Source: Sorangium aterium
GTDB taxonomy: Bacteria; Myxococcota_A; Polyangia; Polyangiales; Polyangiaceae
Direction of reading: 5' to 3'
Assembly (NCBI RefSeq): GCF_028368935.1
Contig: NZ_JAQNDK010000001.1
Location: 2,604,001 to 2,668,000, forward strand
DNA: 64,000 nt
A model generated the notes under the pieces. That model was not told where the DNA came from and searched no databases. It worked only from the letters and a program-made list of their open reading frames with translations. Positions 52,029 to 60,642 of the stretch are shown in pieces (within the stretch, counting starts at the first letter, position 1; each line of letters opens with the position of its first letter). The position numbers and the translations under genes are program-made.

Positions 52029-53279
52029 TCAGGCGTGCGCGCCGTCGCCGCTGCCGGCGCTGCGCGCGCGCGGCGGGAGCGACGCGACGAGGCGCTCGAT
52101 CCCGATCCGGCCCGCGACAAGCGCGCCCGTCGCCGCGGCGCGGAGCGCGTCGCGGGCCGGCTGGGCTCTGCCGGCGAAGTGCCGGACGCCGAAGCGCAGG
52201 AACGACGGCTCGCCGAGGAGGTAACGCTCGACGCGCTCCCGCGGCGCGCCGTAGAAGGCGCGCATCACCCGGCGCCGGAAGCGCAGATCGAGGCCCAGCA
52301 GCGATCGCTCGACGCGCCGGCCCCAGTCGTGGAACCCGAGATCGCGGGCCTCGAGCTTCTCGGCGAGGTACTCGCCCGCGAGGGCCCCGTACGCGATCGC
52401 CTGGGCGATCCCCTCTCCCAGCATCGGATCGATGCCCGCGGCCTCGCCGACGAGCAGGGCGGCGGGCCGCGCGATCACGGCCCGCCGGTCGAGGCCTCGC
52501 TCGGCGAAGCGCTTTCGCCGGTAGCGGTCCGGGTCGAGGCCGAGCGCCTCGAGCCTGCTCCGGAGCACGCGCTCGGCGTCGGGCGCGGGGCGCGCCATGT
52601 CGAGCGCGCCCTCGTGCAGCACGTAGGCCCCCCGGCAGACGAGCTCGCGCCCGTCGACGATCGTGGGGAAGTCCCACAGGTAGCCGGCGAACGAGCGATC
52701 CCGCATCTCGAAGTGCAGGAGGTCGCGCGCCCGGTCCCCCGCGACGGGCTCGGTGTCGACCTCGACGGCCTGCGCGCGCAGCCTGCCGAACGGCAGCCCC
52801 ATCGCGCGGCGGACGACGCTGCCGACGCCGTCCGCGCCGACGACGACGCGGCCGTCGAAGACCCCGGCCGAGCTCTCGACGCGGGCGCCTCGCTCGCTCA
52901 GCGTGGCGCCCGTCACCCGCGCCCCCTCCACGATCCGGACGCCCCGCGCCCGCGCGGCGAGCGCGAGCGCGCGATCGAACTCGACGCGCCGGACGACGCG
53001 GCCGATGTTCCCCTCGCGGAGCGCGACCTCGCCGGCCTGGAAGGCCGCGCTGATGCCGTGCACCACCACCGAGGGCACGTCGATCGTCACCCCGATCGCC
53101 GACAGCGCCCTGTCCGCTCGCTCGCCGAGGCCGCCCGCGCAGGACTTGTCCCGCGGGTAGCGCTCCTTTTCGAGCACCACGATCCTGTCGGCGAGGGCCG
53201 GGCGATGGTGGGCGAGGAAGAGCGCCGTGCTCACGCCCGCCGGCCCGCCTCCGACGATCACGACTTCATGCGCCGCCAT
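52029..53279 (-). CDS. Geranylgeranyl reductase family FAD-dependent oxidoreductase
   Basis: 416 residues. N-terminal dinucleotide fold VVIVGGGPAGVSTALFLAHH with the following Glu (VVLEKERYPRDKSCAGGLG) typical of the geranylgeranyl reductase/digeranylgeranylglycerophospholipid reductase branch. Also VVVGADGVGSVVRRAMGLPF, the second FAD motif LLVGEAAGIDPMLGEGIAQA and a helical C-terminus. These enzymes reduce prenyl chains or act on polyketide/carotenoid-like substrates; the actual substrate cannot be read. It lies between a methyltransferase and a kinase gene, all minus strand. High family certainty. Confidence 0.88.
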   Translation of the reverse strand: MAAHEVVIVGGGPAGVSTALFLAHHRPALADRIVVLEKERYPRDKSCAGGLGERADRALSAIGVTIDVPSVVVHGISAAFQAGEVALREGNIGRVVRRVEFDRALALAARARGVRIVEGARVTGATLSERGARVESSAGVFDGRVVVGADGVGSVVRRAMGLPFGRLRAQAVEVDTEPVAGDRARDLLHFEMRDRSFAGYLWDFPTIVDGRELVCRGAYVLHEGALDMARPAPDAERVLRSRLEALGLDPDRYRRKRFAERGLDRRAVIARPAALLVGEAAGIDPMLGEGIAQAIAYGALAGEYLAEKLEARDLGFHDWGRRVERSLLGLDLRFRRRVMRAFYGAPRERVERYLLGEPSFLRFGVRHFAGRAQPARDALRAAATGALVAGRIGIERLVASLPPRARSAGSGDGAHA

Positions 53280-53326
53280 GCGGGGGCCGCTCTAGCACGG
53301 CGCCCCCGTCGGCGGGCTGCGGACGC

Positions 53327-54100
53327 TCAGCGCCGCTCGTACAGGGGCACCAGCGTCCGGTAGGGGAAGAGATACACGCTCTTCCCCGCGAGGTCCGGGT
53401 GGTTCGCGGCCAGCTCACGGATCTCGTTCAGGACCGCATACCGCTCCTGCAGGGGGAGCGCCGAGATGTAGCTGATCGACGCGACGCGCTCGAGCAGCCC
53501 GTCGAGGTCGAGCTCCTGCGTATGGGTGAACTCGTGCTCTCCGAGCGGCGCGAAGAGGCGAGAGTCGGAGAACGTCCGGCGCCAGGCGCCGAACCTGTGT
53601 ATCGGGGCATCCCGGCCGTGGCGGTCGAGGATGTGGGAGATGCGGGCGACCCAGTCGACGCGCTCGTCGCGCAGGTTGAAGAGCAGGGAGAGGCGCCCTC
53701 TCGGCCGGAGCACGCGGTGGATCTCGGCGAGCGCGAGATCGCCGTGAAACCAGTGGAACGACTGCGCGGCGACCGCGGCGTCGACCGATGTCTCGGGCAA
53801 GGGGATGGCCTCGGCGACCCCATCGAGCGCGATGGCGGACGGGACCATCTGACCCAGCTTGCGGCGCATCCCCTCGACCGGCTCGAGCGCGAGCAGCCGC
53901 GCGCCCGTGGGCACCAGGAGGCGCGTGAGCTTGCCGGTGCCGGCGCCGAGATCGAGCACCGTGCTCGTCGCGTCGATGCGGAGCGTGTCGCGCAGGAGCT
54001 CGATCGCGCCGCGCGGGTAGTCCGGGCGCCCCTTCTCATATGCATCCGCTGCAGTCGCGTAGCCCTGTGCAGCGAGGCGATGGAGAGTCATGGCCTGCAT
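53327..54100 (-). CDS. Class I SAM-dependent methyltransferase
   Basis: About 257 residues from ATG 54100 (ATG 54091 and 54145 are alternatives). Methyltransferase type-11 motifs: DATSTVLDLGAGTGKLTRLL (motif I), LALEPVEGMRRKL, VAEAIPLPETSVDAAVAAQS and FHWFHGDLALAEIHRVLRPR, then GRLSLLFNLRDERVDWV. The N-terminus LAAQGYATAADAYEKGRPDY is typical of small-molecule methyltransferases of this group. Substrate unknown. It sits 71 bases downstream of the dipeptidase and 47 bases upstream of the flavoprotein, so the three may be co-transcribed. Confidence 0.85.
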   Translation of the reverse strand: MQAMTLHRLAAQGYATAADAYEKGRPDYPRGAIELLRDTLRIDATSTVLDLGAGTGKLTRLLVPTGARLLALEPVEGMRRKLGQMVPSAIALDGVAEAIPLPETSVDAAVAAQSFHWFHGDLALAEIHRVLRPRGRLSLLFNLRDERVDWVARISHILDRHGRDAPIHRFGAWRRTFSDSRLFAPLGEHEFTHTQELDLDGLLERVASISYISALPLQERYAVLNEIRELAANHPDLAGKSVYLFPYRTLVPLYERR

Positions 54101-54171
54101 CCGCTCCGCGTTAAGGAGGATCTCACGCAGCGCCGGAGGGACCACCCACCCCGACGGCCCGTCGAGAGAGG

Positions 54172-55197
54172 CTACGCAACCGGGAGCCGTGTTGGAAGCG
54201 GGTTGTCGCTCAAAATGCGCATCACGTTCTCTCGAAGCACCTTGGCGATCACACGCTCGCTCAAGCCAGCTCGCAGCAGCGCATCCGTCAAGAGCGGAAG
54301 ATGGGCCGCATCACGCAGCTCACGTGTGGGAATGATGAAACCGTCCCAATCGGATCCGAGCGCGGGCGTGTCCTCGCCGGCAACGTTGATGATGTGCACG
54401 AGGTGCTTGACGACGGGCGCGAGCCCGTTTCCGCCGAGATAGAGCGGACAAAAGATGATCCCGGCGCACCCGCCGCGGTCGGCGAGGGCGCGGAGCTGGT
54501 CGTCATCGATGTTGCGCCAGTGCTCGAACGCGCCGGCGATACCCGTGTGGCTGACCATGGGTGGCCGGCGAGCGAGCGCGCATGCGTCGAGGAAGCCAGC
54601 CCGGTTGATGTGCGCGAGATCGACGATGACGCCGAGGTCCTCGGCGAGGCGCACGACATCGCGGCCGAAGGCGGTGAGGCCTTCACCATCCCTCCGGCCG
54701 CTGCCGTAGGCGGGATAACACGCTTCGTTGGCGCTGAAGTGGCAGAGCCCGAGGTAGCGCACGCCGCGCCGCGCGAAGCGAGCGAGGGTGTCGAGGTCGC
54801 CTTCGAGCGCGTGCGCCCCCTCGACGCCGAGCAGCGCCGCGACGGCGCCGCCGGCCCTCGCCGCCTCGATGTCCTCGGCCGTGAGCGCCTTCACGAGGCG
54901 GCCGGGCCGCGCGCGGACGGCCTGCTCCAGGAGATCGATCTGCTCCTCGACGACGGCGGCGAGCCCGCGCCGCTGTCCGATGGGCAGCGAGACCAGCCCG
55001 AAGAACTGCGCGCCGACGCCGCCCTCGCGGAGCCGCGGGACGTCGACGTGCCCGCCGAGGGCCGCGAGCGGCAGCGGCGGCTCGTGCCGCTCCTGCAGAT
55101 CGTAACCGACCCAGCGCGCCCACATGAGGCTGTCGGCGTGGAGATCGATGGCGGGGTACTGCGCGTGCAGGGCGCGGGCTTCCGGGGTTCCGTGCAT
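54172..55197 (-). CDS. M19 (renal-type) membrane dipeptidase family protein
   Basis: 341 residues of the amidohydrolase-fold M19 family, zinc dipeptidases that hydrolyse dipeptides, often those with a C-terminal D-residue. Metal-ligand motifs: DLHADSL (HxD), LLGVEGAHALEG (Glu), the His of IVDLAHI, SHTGI and GSDWDG. LGLCHFSANEACYPAYGSGR is the substrate-pocket segment. The protein lacks a signal peptide here, so it may be cytosolic despite the family name. It lies 54 bases downstream of the SMR exporter, so the guanidine riboswitch may control it too. Confidence 0.88.
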   Translation of the reverse strand: MHGTPEARALHAQYPAIDLHADSLMWARWVGYDLQERHEPPLPLAALGGHVDVPRLREGGVGAQFFGLVSLPIGQRRGLAAVVEEQIDLLEQAVRARPGRLVKALTAEDIEAARAGGAVAALLGVEGAHALEGDLDTLARFARRGVRYLGLCHFSANEACYPAYGSGRRDGEGLTAFGRDVVRLAEDLGVIVDLAHINRAGFLDACALARRPPMVSHTGIAGAFEHWRNIDDDQLRALADRGGCAGIIFCPLYLGGNGLAPVVKHLVHIINVAGEDTPALGSDWDGFIIPTRELRDAAHLPLLTDALLRAGLSERVIAKVLRENVMRILSDNPLPTRLPVA

Positions 55198-55251
55198 GGA
55201 GGGAAGGCTAGTCGACCCGAGGCGTCCGGTCGCGCGCCGGGTGACGAGGGC

Positions 55252-55569
55252 TCAGGGGCTCGCCAGCTTGAGGCCGAGGATGGACACGACGAGCAGCGCG
55301 AGGAAACCGAGCCTCGCGGCCGTTGCGGGCTCACCGAACAGGAGGATGCCCGCGATCGCCGCCCCGAACGCGCCGATGCCGACCCAGACGGCGTACGCCG
55401 TGCCGATGGGCAAGGTCCGCGAGGCGGTCTCGAGGAGCGCGATGCTCGTGATGATCGCGCCGACCGTGAGCGCCGTCGGCAACGGGCGCGTGAAGCCGTG
55501 TGTGTATTTGAGACCGATAGCCCAGCAGACCTCGAGCAGGCCTGCCAGGAGCAACGCCAGCCAGGACAT
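55252..55569 (-). CDS. gdx: SMR-family guanidinium exporter (Gdx/SugE type)
   Basis: 105 residues with four membrane helices. The Gdx/SugE branch signature is visible: [18 protein letters not shown] with the essential Glu13 and Trp16, then [16 protein letters not shown] and [20 protein letters not shown]. Gdx proteins export guanidinium in exchange for protons and usually sit behind guanidine riboswitches. A guanidine-III-type riboswitch lies directly upstream (55591-55635), which strongly supports the assignment over a quaternary-ammonium EmrE-type pump. A GAGGAG ribosome site is seven bases before the ATG. Inner membrane, dual-topology dimer in studied members. Confidence 0.93.
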   Translation of the reverse strand: MSWLALLLAGLLEVCWAIGLKYTHGFTRPLPTALTVGAIITSIALLETASRTLPIGTAYAVWVGIGAFGAAIAGILLFGEPATAARLGFLALLVVSILGLKLASP

Positions 55570-55590
55570 GACGACTCTCCTCGTGATGCG

Positions 55591-55635
55591 GCTGCGTCGT
55601 CTTATCCTGACCGGGTACGGCGCGTCTCGTCCGGG
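55591..55635 (-). promoter_or_regulatory. Guanidine-III (ykkC-III) riboswitch
   Basis: Read as RNA on the minus strand, the segment contains CCGGACGAG, then CGCCGUACCCGGUCAGGA, then AAGACG, the conserved core of the guanidine-III class as I recall it, in the correct order and spacing. The helix GCGCCGU/ACGACGC has one A-C mismatch relative to the recalled reference. It lies 22 bases upstream of the gdx start, next to its ribosome site, consistent with translational control. Matched from memory, not by covariance search. Confidence 0.9.
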
Positions 55636-55816
55636 ACGCTCTGTCTGAACGAGCGCCGCGGGGAACCTAGCAGGGGCGACGGCCCACGCAACAGGCGGGC
55701 CGGCGCCGCGCCACGTCGCGAGGCCGCACCGCCGCCGCCGCCCCGCTTCGCTGGGCGGAGCGGCGCGGTACGCTGGACCGAGCCGTGGCCTCTCGATCGC
55801 GCTCTCTTGGAGCTCG

Positions 55817-57265
55817 CTATTCGATCTGCTCCTCGATTTCGCCCTCGACCGGGAGCATCGCGGAGCTGCCCGATGCCTTGTTGATCAGCGCGGCGGCGAG
55901 CTCGTTGATGTACTCCTCGATCGCTGTGTACCCGGACGGCATCACCTTGGTGTGGTCGTTCGCGTTCGACGAGCTGAGGCCGTGCGCCCGCTCCCACGCG
56001 TCCGCCATCCCGTCGCGATCGGCGTCTGCGGGGGCCGTCCCCGGGCTGAGCCCGTCCATCAGGTTGTTCACGTAGCGGGCGCCCCACGAGCCGTCGCGGC
56101 GCTCCATGTTCTTGAAGACGCCCTTCGTCACCACGTCACGCGGCAGCGCGCCCGCCTGCGCGACGACGAGCCGATACGCGTCCTGCGCGCGCTGCGTCGT
56201 CACCGGGATGTACCCCGGGACCTCCCGCGTGAAATTGAACTGCGTCGCCGAGCGGTACGACTCGGGCTTGTTGAGCTTGCTGAAGCTCGGGTGGAGGTAC
56301 GGCTGCTTCCAGGGGTTCTCGACGGTGCCCGTGAACTTCCCGGGATCATCGATGTAGTTGTCGCCGAGGAAGTACTTGAGCCCCGCGCCGGCGCTGTCGT
56401 CGAAGTAGAACGGGATCAGCTGATCGCTCGGCCCCTTGATGTACGTGTTGCCCACGATGTTGAAGTGGCCGGTCGCCGGGTTGTGGTGCACGAACCCGTG
56501 CCTCACGTTGTAGGCCACGTTGTTGAGGATGTCGGCCGGGCCGTTCGCGACCGCGGGGCAACGCGCCTTGTGGTGGGCGAACAGGTTGTGGTGGAGCGTG
56601 ATCCGGTGGCCATCAGGGCCGTTGATGAGACCGTAATTATGCATCCCCTCTGGATGCCCCGTGGTCGACGACGACTCGATGGTGGACCACTGGACCGTCA
56701 CGTCATCTGCCTCATAGAGGTCCAGGTTCTCGTCGACGCCCCAGGAGATCGACATGTGATCGAGCATCACCTTCGAGTTCCGCGAGATCTGCACTCCGTC
56801 GAACTGCTCTCCGGCCGAGCCGTTGTACACGGGCCGGACACGCAAGAACCGTGCGACGATGTTGTTGACCGCGGTGGAGTACTTCGCGGTCAAACGACCG
56901 TGGATGGTGACGCCCGCGCCTGGCGCCGTCTGGCCCGCGATCGTCACATCGCCGTTCCGGATGAGGACATCCCCTTCGATCACGCCGCTCACGTCGAAGA
57001 CGATGATGCGAGGCCCGCTCGCGTCGAGGGCCGCCTGGAGGCTCCCCGACCCGCTCGTGCGCAGGTTGGTGACCTTGATGACGCGCCCGCCGCGCCCGCC
57101 GGTCGCGACGGCGCCAAAGCCCTCTGCCCCCGGAAACGACGGGAGCGCGCTGGCTGGCATCGATATCGCAGTGAACGCAGAAAACGCAGAAACCGCGGCG
57201 ATCGCGCAGCCGAAGCGGCGAATCCCCTGTGCGCCGATGGAAGAGCAAGTGGGAAGGTATGCCAT
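55817..57265 (-). CDS. Secreted pectate lyase family 1-like protein
   Basis: 482 residues with a signal peptide ([21 protein letters not shown]). The mature start [20 protein letters not shown] is typical of bacterial pectate-lyase-like parallel beta-helix proteins. Helix rungs follow ([80 protein letters not shown]). Near the C-terminus [18 protein letters not shown] is a calcium-loop/thrombospondin-3-like element before [11 protein letters not shown]. Extracellular degradation of pectin-like polysaccharide is inferred; catalytic basic residues of PL1 cannot be placed exactly. It stands alone, with a long upstream gap. Confidence 0.85.
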   Translation of the reverse strand: MAYLPTCSSIGAQGIRRFGCAIAAVSAFSAFTAISMPASALPSFPGAEGFGAVATGGRGGRVIKVTNLRTSGSGSLQAALDASGPRIIVFDVSGVIEGDVLIRNGDVTIAGQTAPGAGVTIHGRLTAKYSTAVNNIVARFLRVRPVYNGSAGEQFDGVQISRNSKVMLDHMSISWGVDENLDLYEADDVTVQWSTIESSSTTGHPEGMHNYGLINGPDGHRITLHHNLFAHHKARCPAVANGPADILNNVAYNVRHGFVHHNPATGHFNIVGNTYIKGPSDQLIPFYFDDSAGAGLKYFLGDNYIDDPGKFTGTVENPWKQPYLHPSFSKLNKPESYRSATQFNFTREVPGYIPVTTQRAQDAYRLVVAQAGALPRDVVTKGVFKNMERRDGSWGARYVNNLMDGLSPGTAPADADRDGMADAWERAHGLSSSNANDHTKVMPSGYTAIEEYINELAAALINKASGSSAMLPVEGEIEEQIE

Positions 57266-57643
57266 GTGTCTCGTTCCCCTTTCGTACGTATCAGGCGCCG
57301 AACAAGACCGGATCGAACAAGGAAGCCCAGGGTGGGCGCGGCGCTGGGCGCGACGATGTGCCCTGATGAAGCAGGGCGACGCGGAGCAGCGACGCGATGG
57401 CCCGCCCTCGGCTGCCTGGCGCAGGAGGTCTCGACCGGCGCTCTCAACCGCAAGCCGTACTGTGATGACCCTACAGGACTCGATTCATCGATGGCAATCG
57501 CCAATTGCCAATCTGTGCGACAGGGCACATCAAAATCGACATGGAAATTCCATGTCGCCAGACGAATCGAGTTTGGTTATCCTGCACGAGCAGCGCCCGA
57601 GCGGGCTCATGACGTCCCGAAACGCCCTCACCCGCCGGGCGCC

Positions 57644-57675
57644 CCGAGAAGCCGAGAAGCCGAGAAGCCGAGAAG
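57644..57675. repeat. Four tandem copies of CCGAGAAG
   Basis: Perfect 8-bp tandem repeat followed by AAGAA. The number of copies may vary between strains by slippage. Confidence 0.85.
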
Positions 57676-57771
57676 AAGAATCGATGGACGCTCGCCCTCG
57701 ATGCGCCTCGGCGGCTGGTGGCGCCGTCGCCCGAGTGGACGCGGGCCGCGTAAACGCGGCTGCCGCCCGGG

Positions 57772-57910
57772 CCCCGCGAACGTCAGGTGGATCGGGGCGC
57801 CCTGCCGGACGCGGTGGATCTCGAGGTGGTTGTCGGGTGTGTTCACGGCGAAGAGCCGTGTACCGTCCGGGGAGAGCGCGAGCGGCCGGACCTGCCCGCT
57901 CTCGAAGAGA
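57772..57910 (-). pseudogene. Fragment of a YncE-like beta-propeller gene
   Basis: On the minus strand the frame reads [20 protein letters not shown], then [17 protein letters not shown], the opening blade of YVTN/YncE-type propeller proteins ([20 protein letters not shown]). Similarity ends after about 45 codons and no start codon precedes it; pdxJ lies immediately upstream. A truncated remnant is the simplest reading. Confidence 0.6.
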
Positions 57911-57913
57911 GCG

Positions 57914-58651
57914 CTACTGCGCGGGCGCGGGGCGCCCCTCGACGGCCGCGAGGTAGTCGCGCACGGACTGCTTCATCCCGACCTCGAGCGCATGCGCGAC
58001 GAGGTGGTGACCGATCGACACCTCTTGAATCTGCGGCGCCTCGCGGACGAGCGGCGCGAGGTTCTCCACGGTGAGGTCGTGCCCCGCGTTGATCCCGACC
58101 CCTGCCGCCACGGCGGCCCTCACGGTCGCGACGATCTTGTCGAGCTCCGCGCGGTGATCGCCGCGATCGAACGCCTGGGCGTAAGGCCCAGTGTAGATCT
58201 CGATGCGATCAGCCCCCATCTCCGCGACCGCCGGCACCACCGCCGGATCCGCCTCGACGAAGAGGCTTGTCCGGATCCCCTCCTCCTTGAGCCGCTTCAC
58301 CACCGGCTGGAGGACGAAGCGCCATTTCGCGACGTCCCAGCCGCGGTGCGAGGTGAGCTCGCCCGGCGTGACCGGGACCAGCGTGCACTGCGTCGGCCTG
58401 AGCTCGAGCGTGAGGTCCAGGAACTCCTCGCGGAGATCTCCCTCGAAGTTCGTCTCCACCGTGGTGATGTGGCGAGTCACCGCCCGCGCGTCGTCCGGCG
58501 TGATGTGCCGCCGGTCCGCCCTCGGATGGATGGTGATGCCATGGGCTCCGTAGTCCACGATCTTCCGGGCGAAGGAGAGGACATTCGGAGCATCGTGCCC
58601 CCGCGAGTTCCGCAGGAGCGCGATCTTGTTCACGTTGACGCTGAGCTTCAT
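57914..58651 (-). CDS. pdxJ: Pyridoxine 5'-phosphate synthase PdxJ
   Basis: 245 residues, the usual PdxJ length. PdxJ condenses 1-deoxyxylulose 5-phosphate with 3-amino-2-oxopropyl phosphate to give pyridoxine 5'-phosphate (vitamin B6, DXP-dependent route). Motifs: [32 protein letters not shown] (with the active-site His-Pro-Arg), [57 protein letters not shown] and [16 protein letters not shown] 58651 with GAGAGGA upstream is preferred; the frame is open far upstream but lacks sense. It is monocistronic here, with no pdxA or dxs nearby. Confidence 0.96.
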   Translation of the reverse strand: MKLSVNVNKIALLRNSRGHDAPNVLSFARKIVDYGAHGITIHPRADRRHITPDDARAVTRHITTVETNFEGDLREEFLDLTLELRPTQCTLVPVTPGELTSHRGWDVAKWRFVLQPVVKRLKEEGIRTSLFVEADPAVVPAVAEMGADRIEIYTGPYAQAFDRGDHRAELDKIVATVRAAVAAGVGINAGHDLTVENLAPLVREAPQIQEVSIGHHLVAHALEVGMKQSVRDYLAAVEGRPAPAQ

Positions 58652-58803
58652 GGGACATCCTCTCGCCGGCTCGTGCGCGGCGCTCGCGACGCCGCTATAC
58701 ACGATCGACGCCGCGAGGCGAACACGCCGCGCGCCGCCAGCGCGGCCGGGAGCGCGCCGCCGGGGGAGCGCGGTTGGCGTTCCCGCCGCCGGCCCTTCGA
58801 CGC

Positions 58804-59145
58804 CTACACGCGCGGCGCGGCCCGCGAGCCCCGCACCGCGGCCTCGGTCGCGAGGAGCGACACGACGAGGATGGCGACGGCGACGAGCGCGTTGTTCCAC
58901 ACCGTCGCCATCAGCAGCGCCGGGAGCGTCCAGGCGCTGACGAAGAGCCAGACCGCGAGGATCGCGGTGACGTAACGCGCCTTGGGCGCCCAGAGCGCGA
59001 TCAGGGCGAAGACGACGCACAGCGCGCCCACCACCCAGGTGTTGGTGAACTCGTCCCGGCCGTGGCGCCAGGCGAACGCGGAGATGAACAACCAGATCCC
59101 GAGCGCGATGTTGATGCCACGCAAAGCCGCCATCCGATGCTCCAT
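58804..59145 (-). CDS. SPW-repeat integral membrane protein
   Basis: 113 residues from ATG 59145 with GAGGGAGG seven bases upstream. Four hydrophobic segments in two similar halves: INIALGIWLFISAFAW / VVGALCVVFALIALWA and VTAILAVWLFVSAWTL / ALVAVAILVVSLLAT. The repeated 'WLFxSA' turn fits the SPW repeat family of small membrane proteins of unknown function. The C-terminus is short and basic. It lies upstream of pdxJ with about 150 bases between and no clear partner. Confidence 0.75.
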   Translation of the reverse strand: MEHRMAALRGINIALGIWLFISAFAWRHGRDEFTNTWVVGALCVVFALIALWAPKARYVTAILAVWLFVSAWTLPALLMATVWNNALVAVAILVVSLLATEAAVRGSRAAPRV

Positions 59146-59453
59146 TGGCTTCCTCCCTCGCGGATCGCCGTGCCGGCGCCTCCGCCGCGCGACGCCCTGG
59201 CTCCCTCGCTCTGCCCGCTCGCCGCGGCCTCCGGCCAGGCGCCCTGCCCGAGCGGCCTCGGCCCGCCGAGCGCGGAGCCCGCTCACCCCATTTGCCGAGC
59301 GCCGGCGTCCCTGCGCCCGGTCCACACACCCGAGAGCTCGGCGAACGCCGTGCGAATCCAGTGCCACGCGCCTCGCCCTGGGAGCGGCCGCGCGGCCAGA
59401 GGCCGCGTTCGTGAGGGCCGCCGCGCGGCGGTTCGGCTAGAAGCCCCGTCGCC

Positions 59454-60563
59454 ATGGACTTCTTCGCGACCGCCGCCAAAGGAACCGAGCCCGCCCTCCG
59501 CGACGAGCTCCGCGAGCACCGGTTCCGCGGCGTCCGCGCGGATCGCGGCGGCGTCCACTTCTCCGGCCCGCCGGACGAGGGCTTCCGCGCGTGCATCGAG
59601 CTCCGCACCGCCGTGCGCGTGCTCGTCGAGCTCGCCTCCTTCGACGCGCCCAGCGGGGACGCGCTCTACGAGGGCGTCTCGCGCGTCGACTGGGCCCCTT
59701 ACCTGAGCCCGGTCCACACGCTGGCCGTGCGCGCCTCCTGCCGCTCGAGCGCCCTGACCCACACCCAGTTCATCGCCCAGCGGACCAAGGACGCCATCGT
59801 CGACCAGATCCGGCGCCGCGTCGGCGCTCGCCCGTCGGTCGACCTCGAGGACCCGGATCTGGCCCTCTTCCTCCACCTCGTCCGCGACAGCGCGACGCTC
59901 TACGCCGACCTCGGCGGCGCCGCGCTCCACCGCCGCGGCTACCGCACGCACATCGGCGGCGCGCCGCTCAAGGAGACGCTCGCCGCCGCGCTGCTCCGCC
60001 TCTCCGGCTGGGACCGCGCTCGCCCGCTCGTCGACCCGATGTGCGGCGCCGGCACCATCGCCCTCGAGGCGGCGCTCTGGGCGCGGGACATCGCCCCGGG
60101 CCTGCGCGCGCAGCGCTTCGGCTTCGAGCGGTGGGCCTGCCACGATCAGGCCGCCGCGCGGCGCACGACCGAGCTCCGCGACGCCGCCCGCGCGCGGATC
60201 CGGCCCGAGGGCCCCGCGATCGTCGCCGCCGACATCGACCCCGGCGCCGCCGAGATCACCCGCGGCAACGCCCGGATGGCCGGCGTGCAGATCGAGGTCC
60301 GCTGTCAGTCCATCACCGCGCTCGCCCCGACCGCGCCGCCGGGCCACGTCCTGACCAACCCGCCGTACGGCGAGCGCCTCCCGGGCACGATGGCCCTCTA
60401 CCGCGACATGGCGGCGGCGCTGTCCCGGCTCGCGGGCCACCGCGTCGCCATCCTCGCCGGCACCGAGGACATCGAGCACGCCATGCGCCGGAGGCCGGAG
60501 CGGTCGCTCGTCGTGTTCAACGGCCCTATCGAGTGCCGGCTGCTGACGTACGACATCCCCTGA
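59454..60563 (+). CDS. THUMP-domain class I RNA methyltransferase (RlmL-like)
   Basis: 369 residues. An N-terminal ferredoxin-like and THUMP region (DFFATAAKGTEPALRDELRE, FIAQRTKDAIVDQIRRR, LALFLHLVRDSATLYADLGG) precedes HRRGYRTHIGGAPLKETLAA. The Rossmann methyltransferase follows, with DPMCGAGTIALEAALWARDI (SAM loop), ADIDPGAAEITRGNARMAGV and the catalytic TNPPYGERL. This is the architecture of the N-terminal half of RlmKL, which makes m2G2445 in 23S rRNA, and of YpsC-type enzymes; the exact target is inferred. Start ATG 59454. Monocistronic. Confidence 0.9.
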   Translation: MDFFATAAKGTEPALRDELREHRFRGVRADRGGVHFSGPPDEGFRACIELRTAVRVLVELASFDAPSGDALYEGVSRVDWAPYLSPVHTLAVRASCRSSALTHTQFIAQRTKDAIVDQIRRRVGARPSVDLEDPDLALFLHLVRDSATLYADLGGAALHRRGYRTHIGGAPLKETLAAALLRLSGWDRARPLVDPMCGAGTIALEAALWARDIAPGLRAQRFGFERWACHDQAAARRTTELRDAARARIRPEGPAIVAADIDPGAAEITRGNARMAGVQIEVRCQSITALAPTAPPGHVLTNPPYGERLPGTMALYRDMAAALSRLAGHRVAILAGTEDIEHAMRRRPERSLVVFNGPIECRLLTYDIP

Positions 60564-60642
60564 AGCGGCGCGCGGTGCGCGGTGCTGGAGAGGGCGCGCC
60601 GCGCGAGAGGGCGCGTGCGAGACGGGCGAGACGTGCGAGACG

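Larger units (their letters stand above)
57266..57913. other. Intergenic region upstream of the pectate lyase
   Basis: About 650 bases. It contains an 8-bp tandem repeat (57644-57675), a beta-propeller gene fragment on the minus strand (57772-57910) and otherwise no convincing gene. The stretch 57470-57600 is visibly A+T-richer and probably holds the pectate-lyase promoter; no consensus elements were identified. Confidence 0.6.

Noticed and set aside
57914-59608. 564-codon extension of pdxJ
   Set aside because: PdxJ length and start motif MKLSVNVN fix the start at 58651; the upstream part crosses the SPW gene in another frame.
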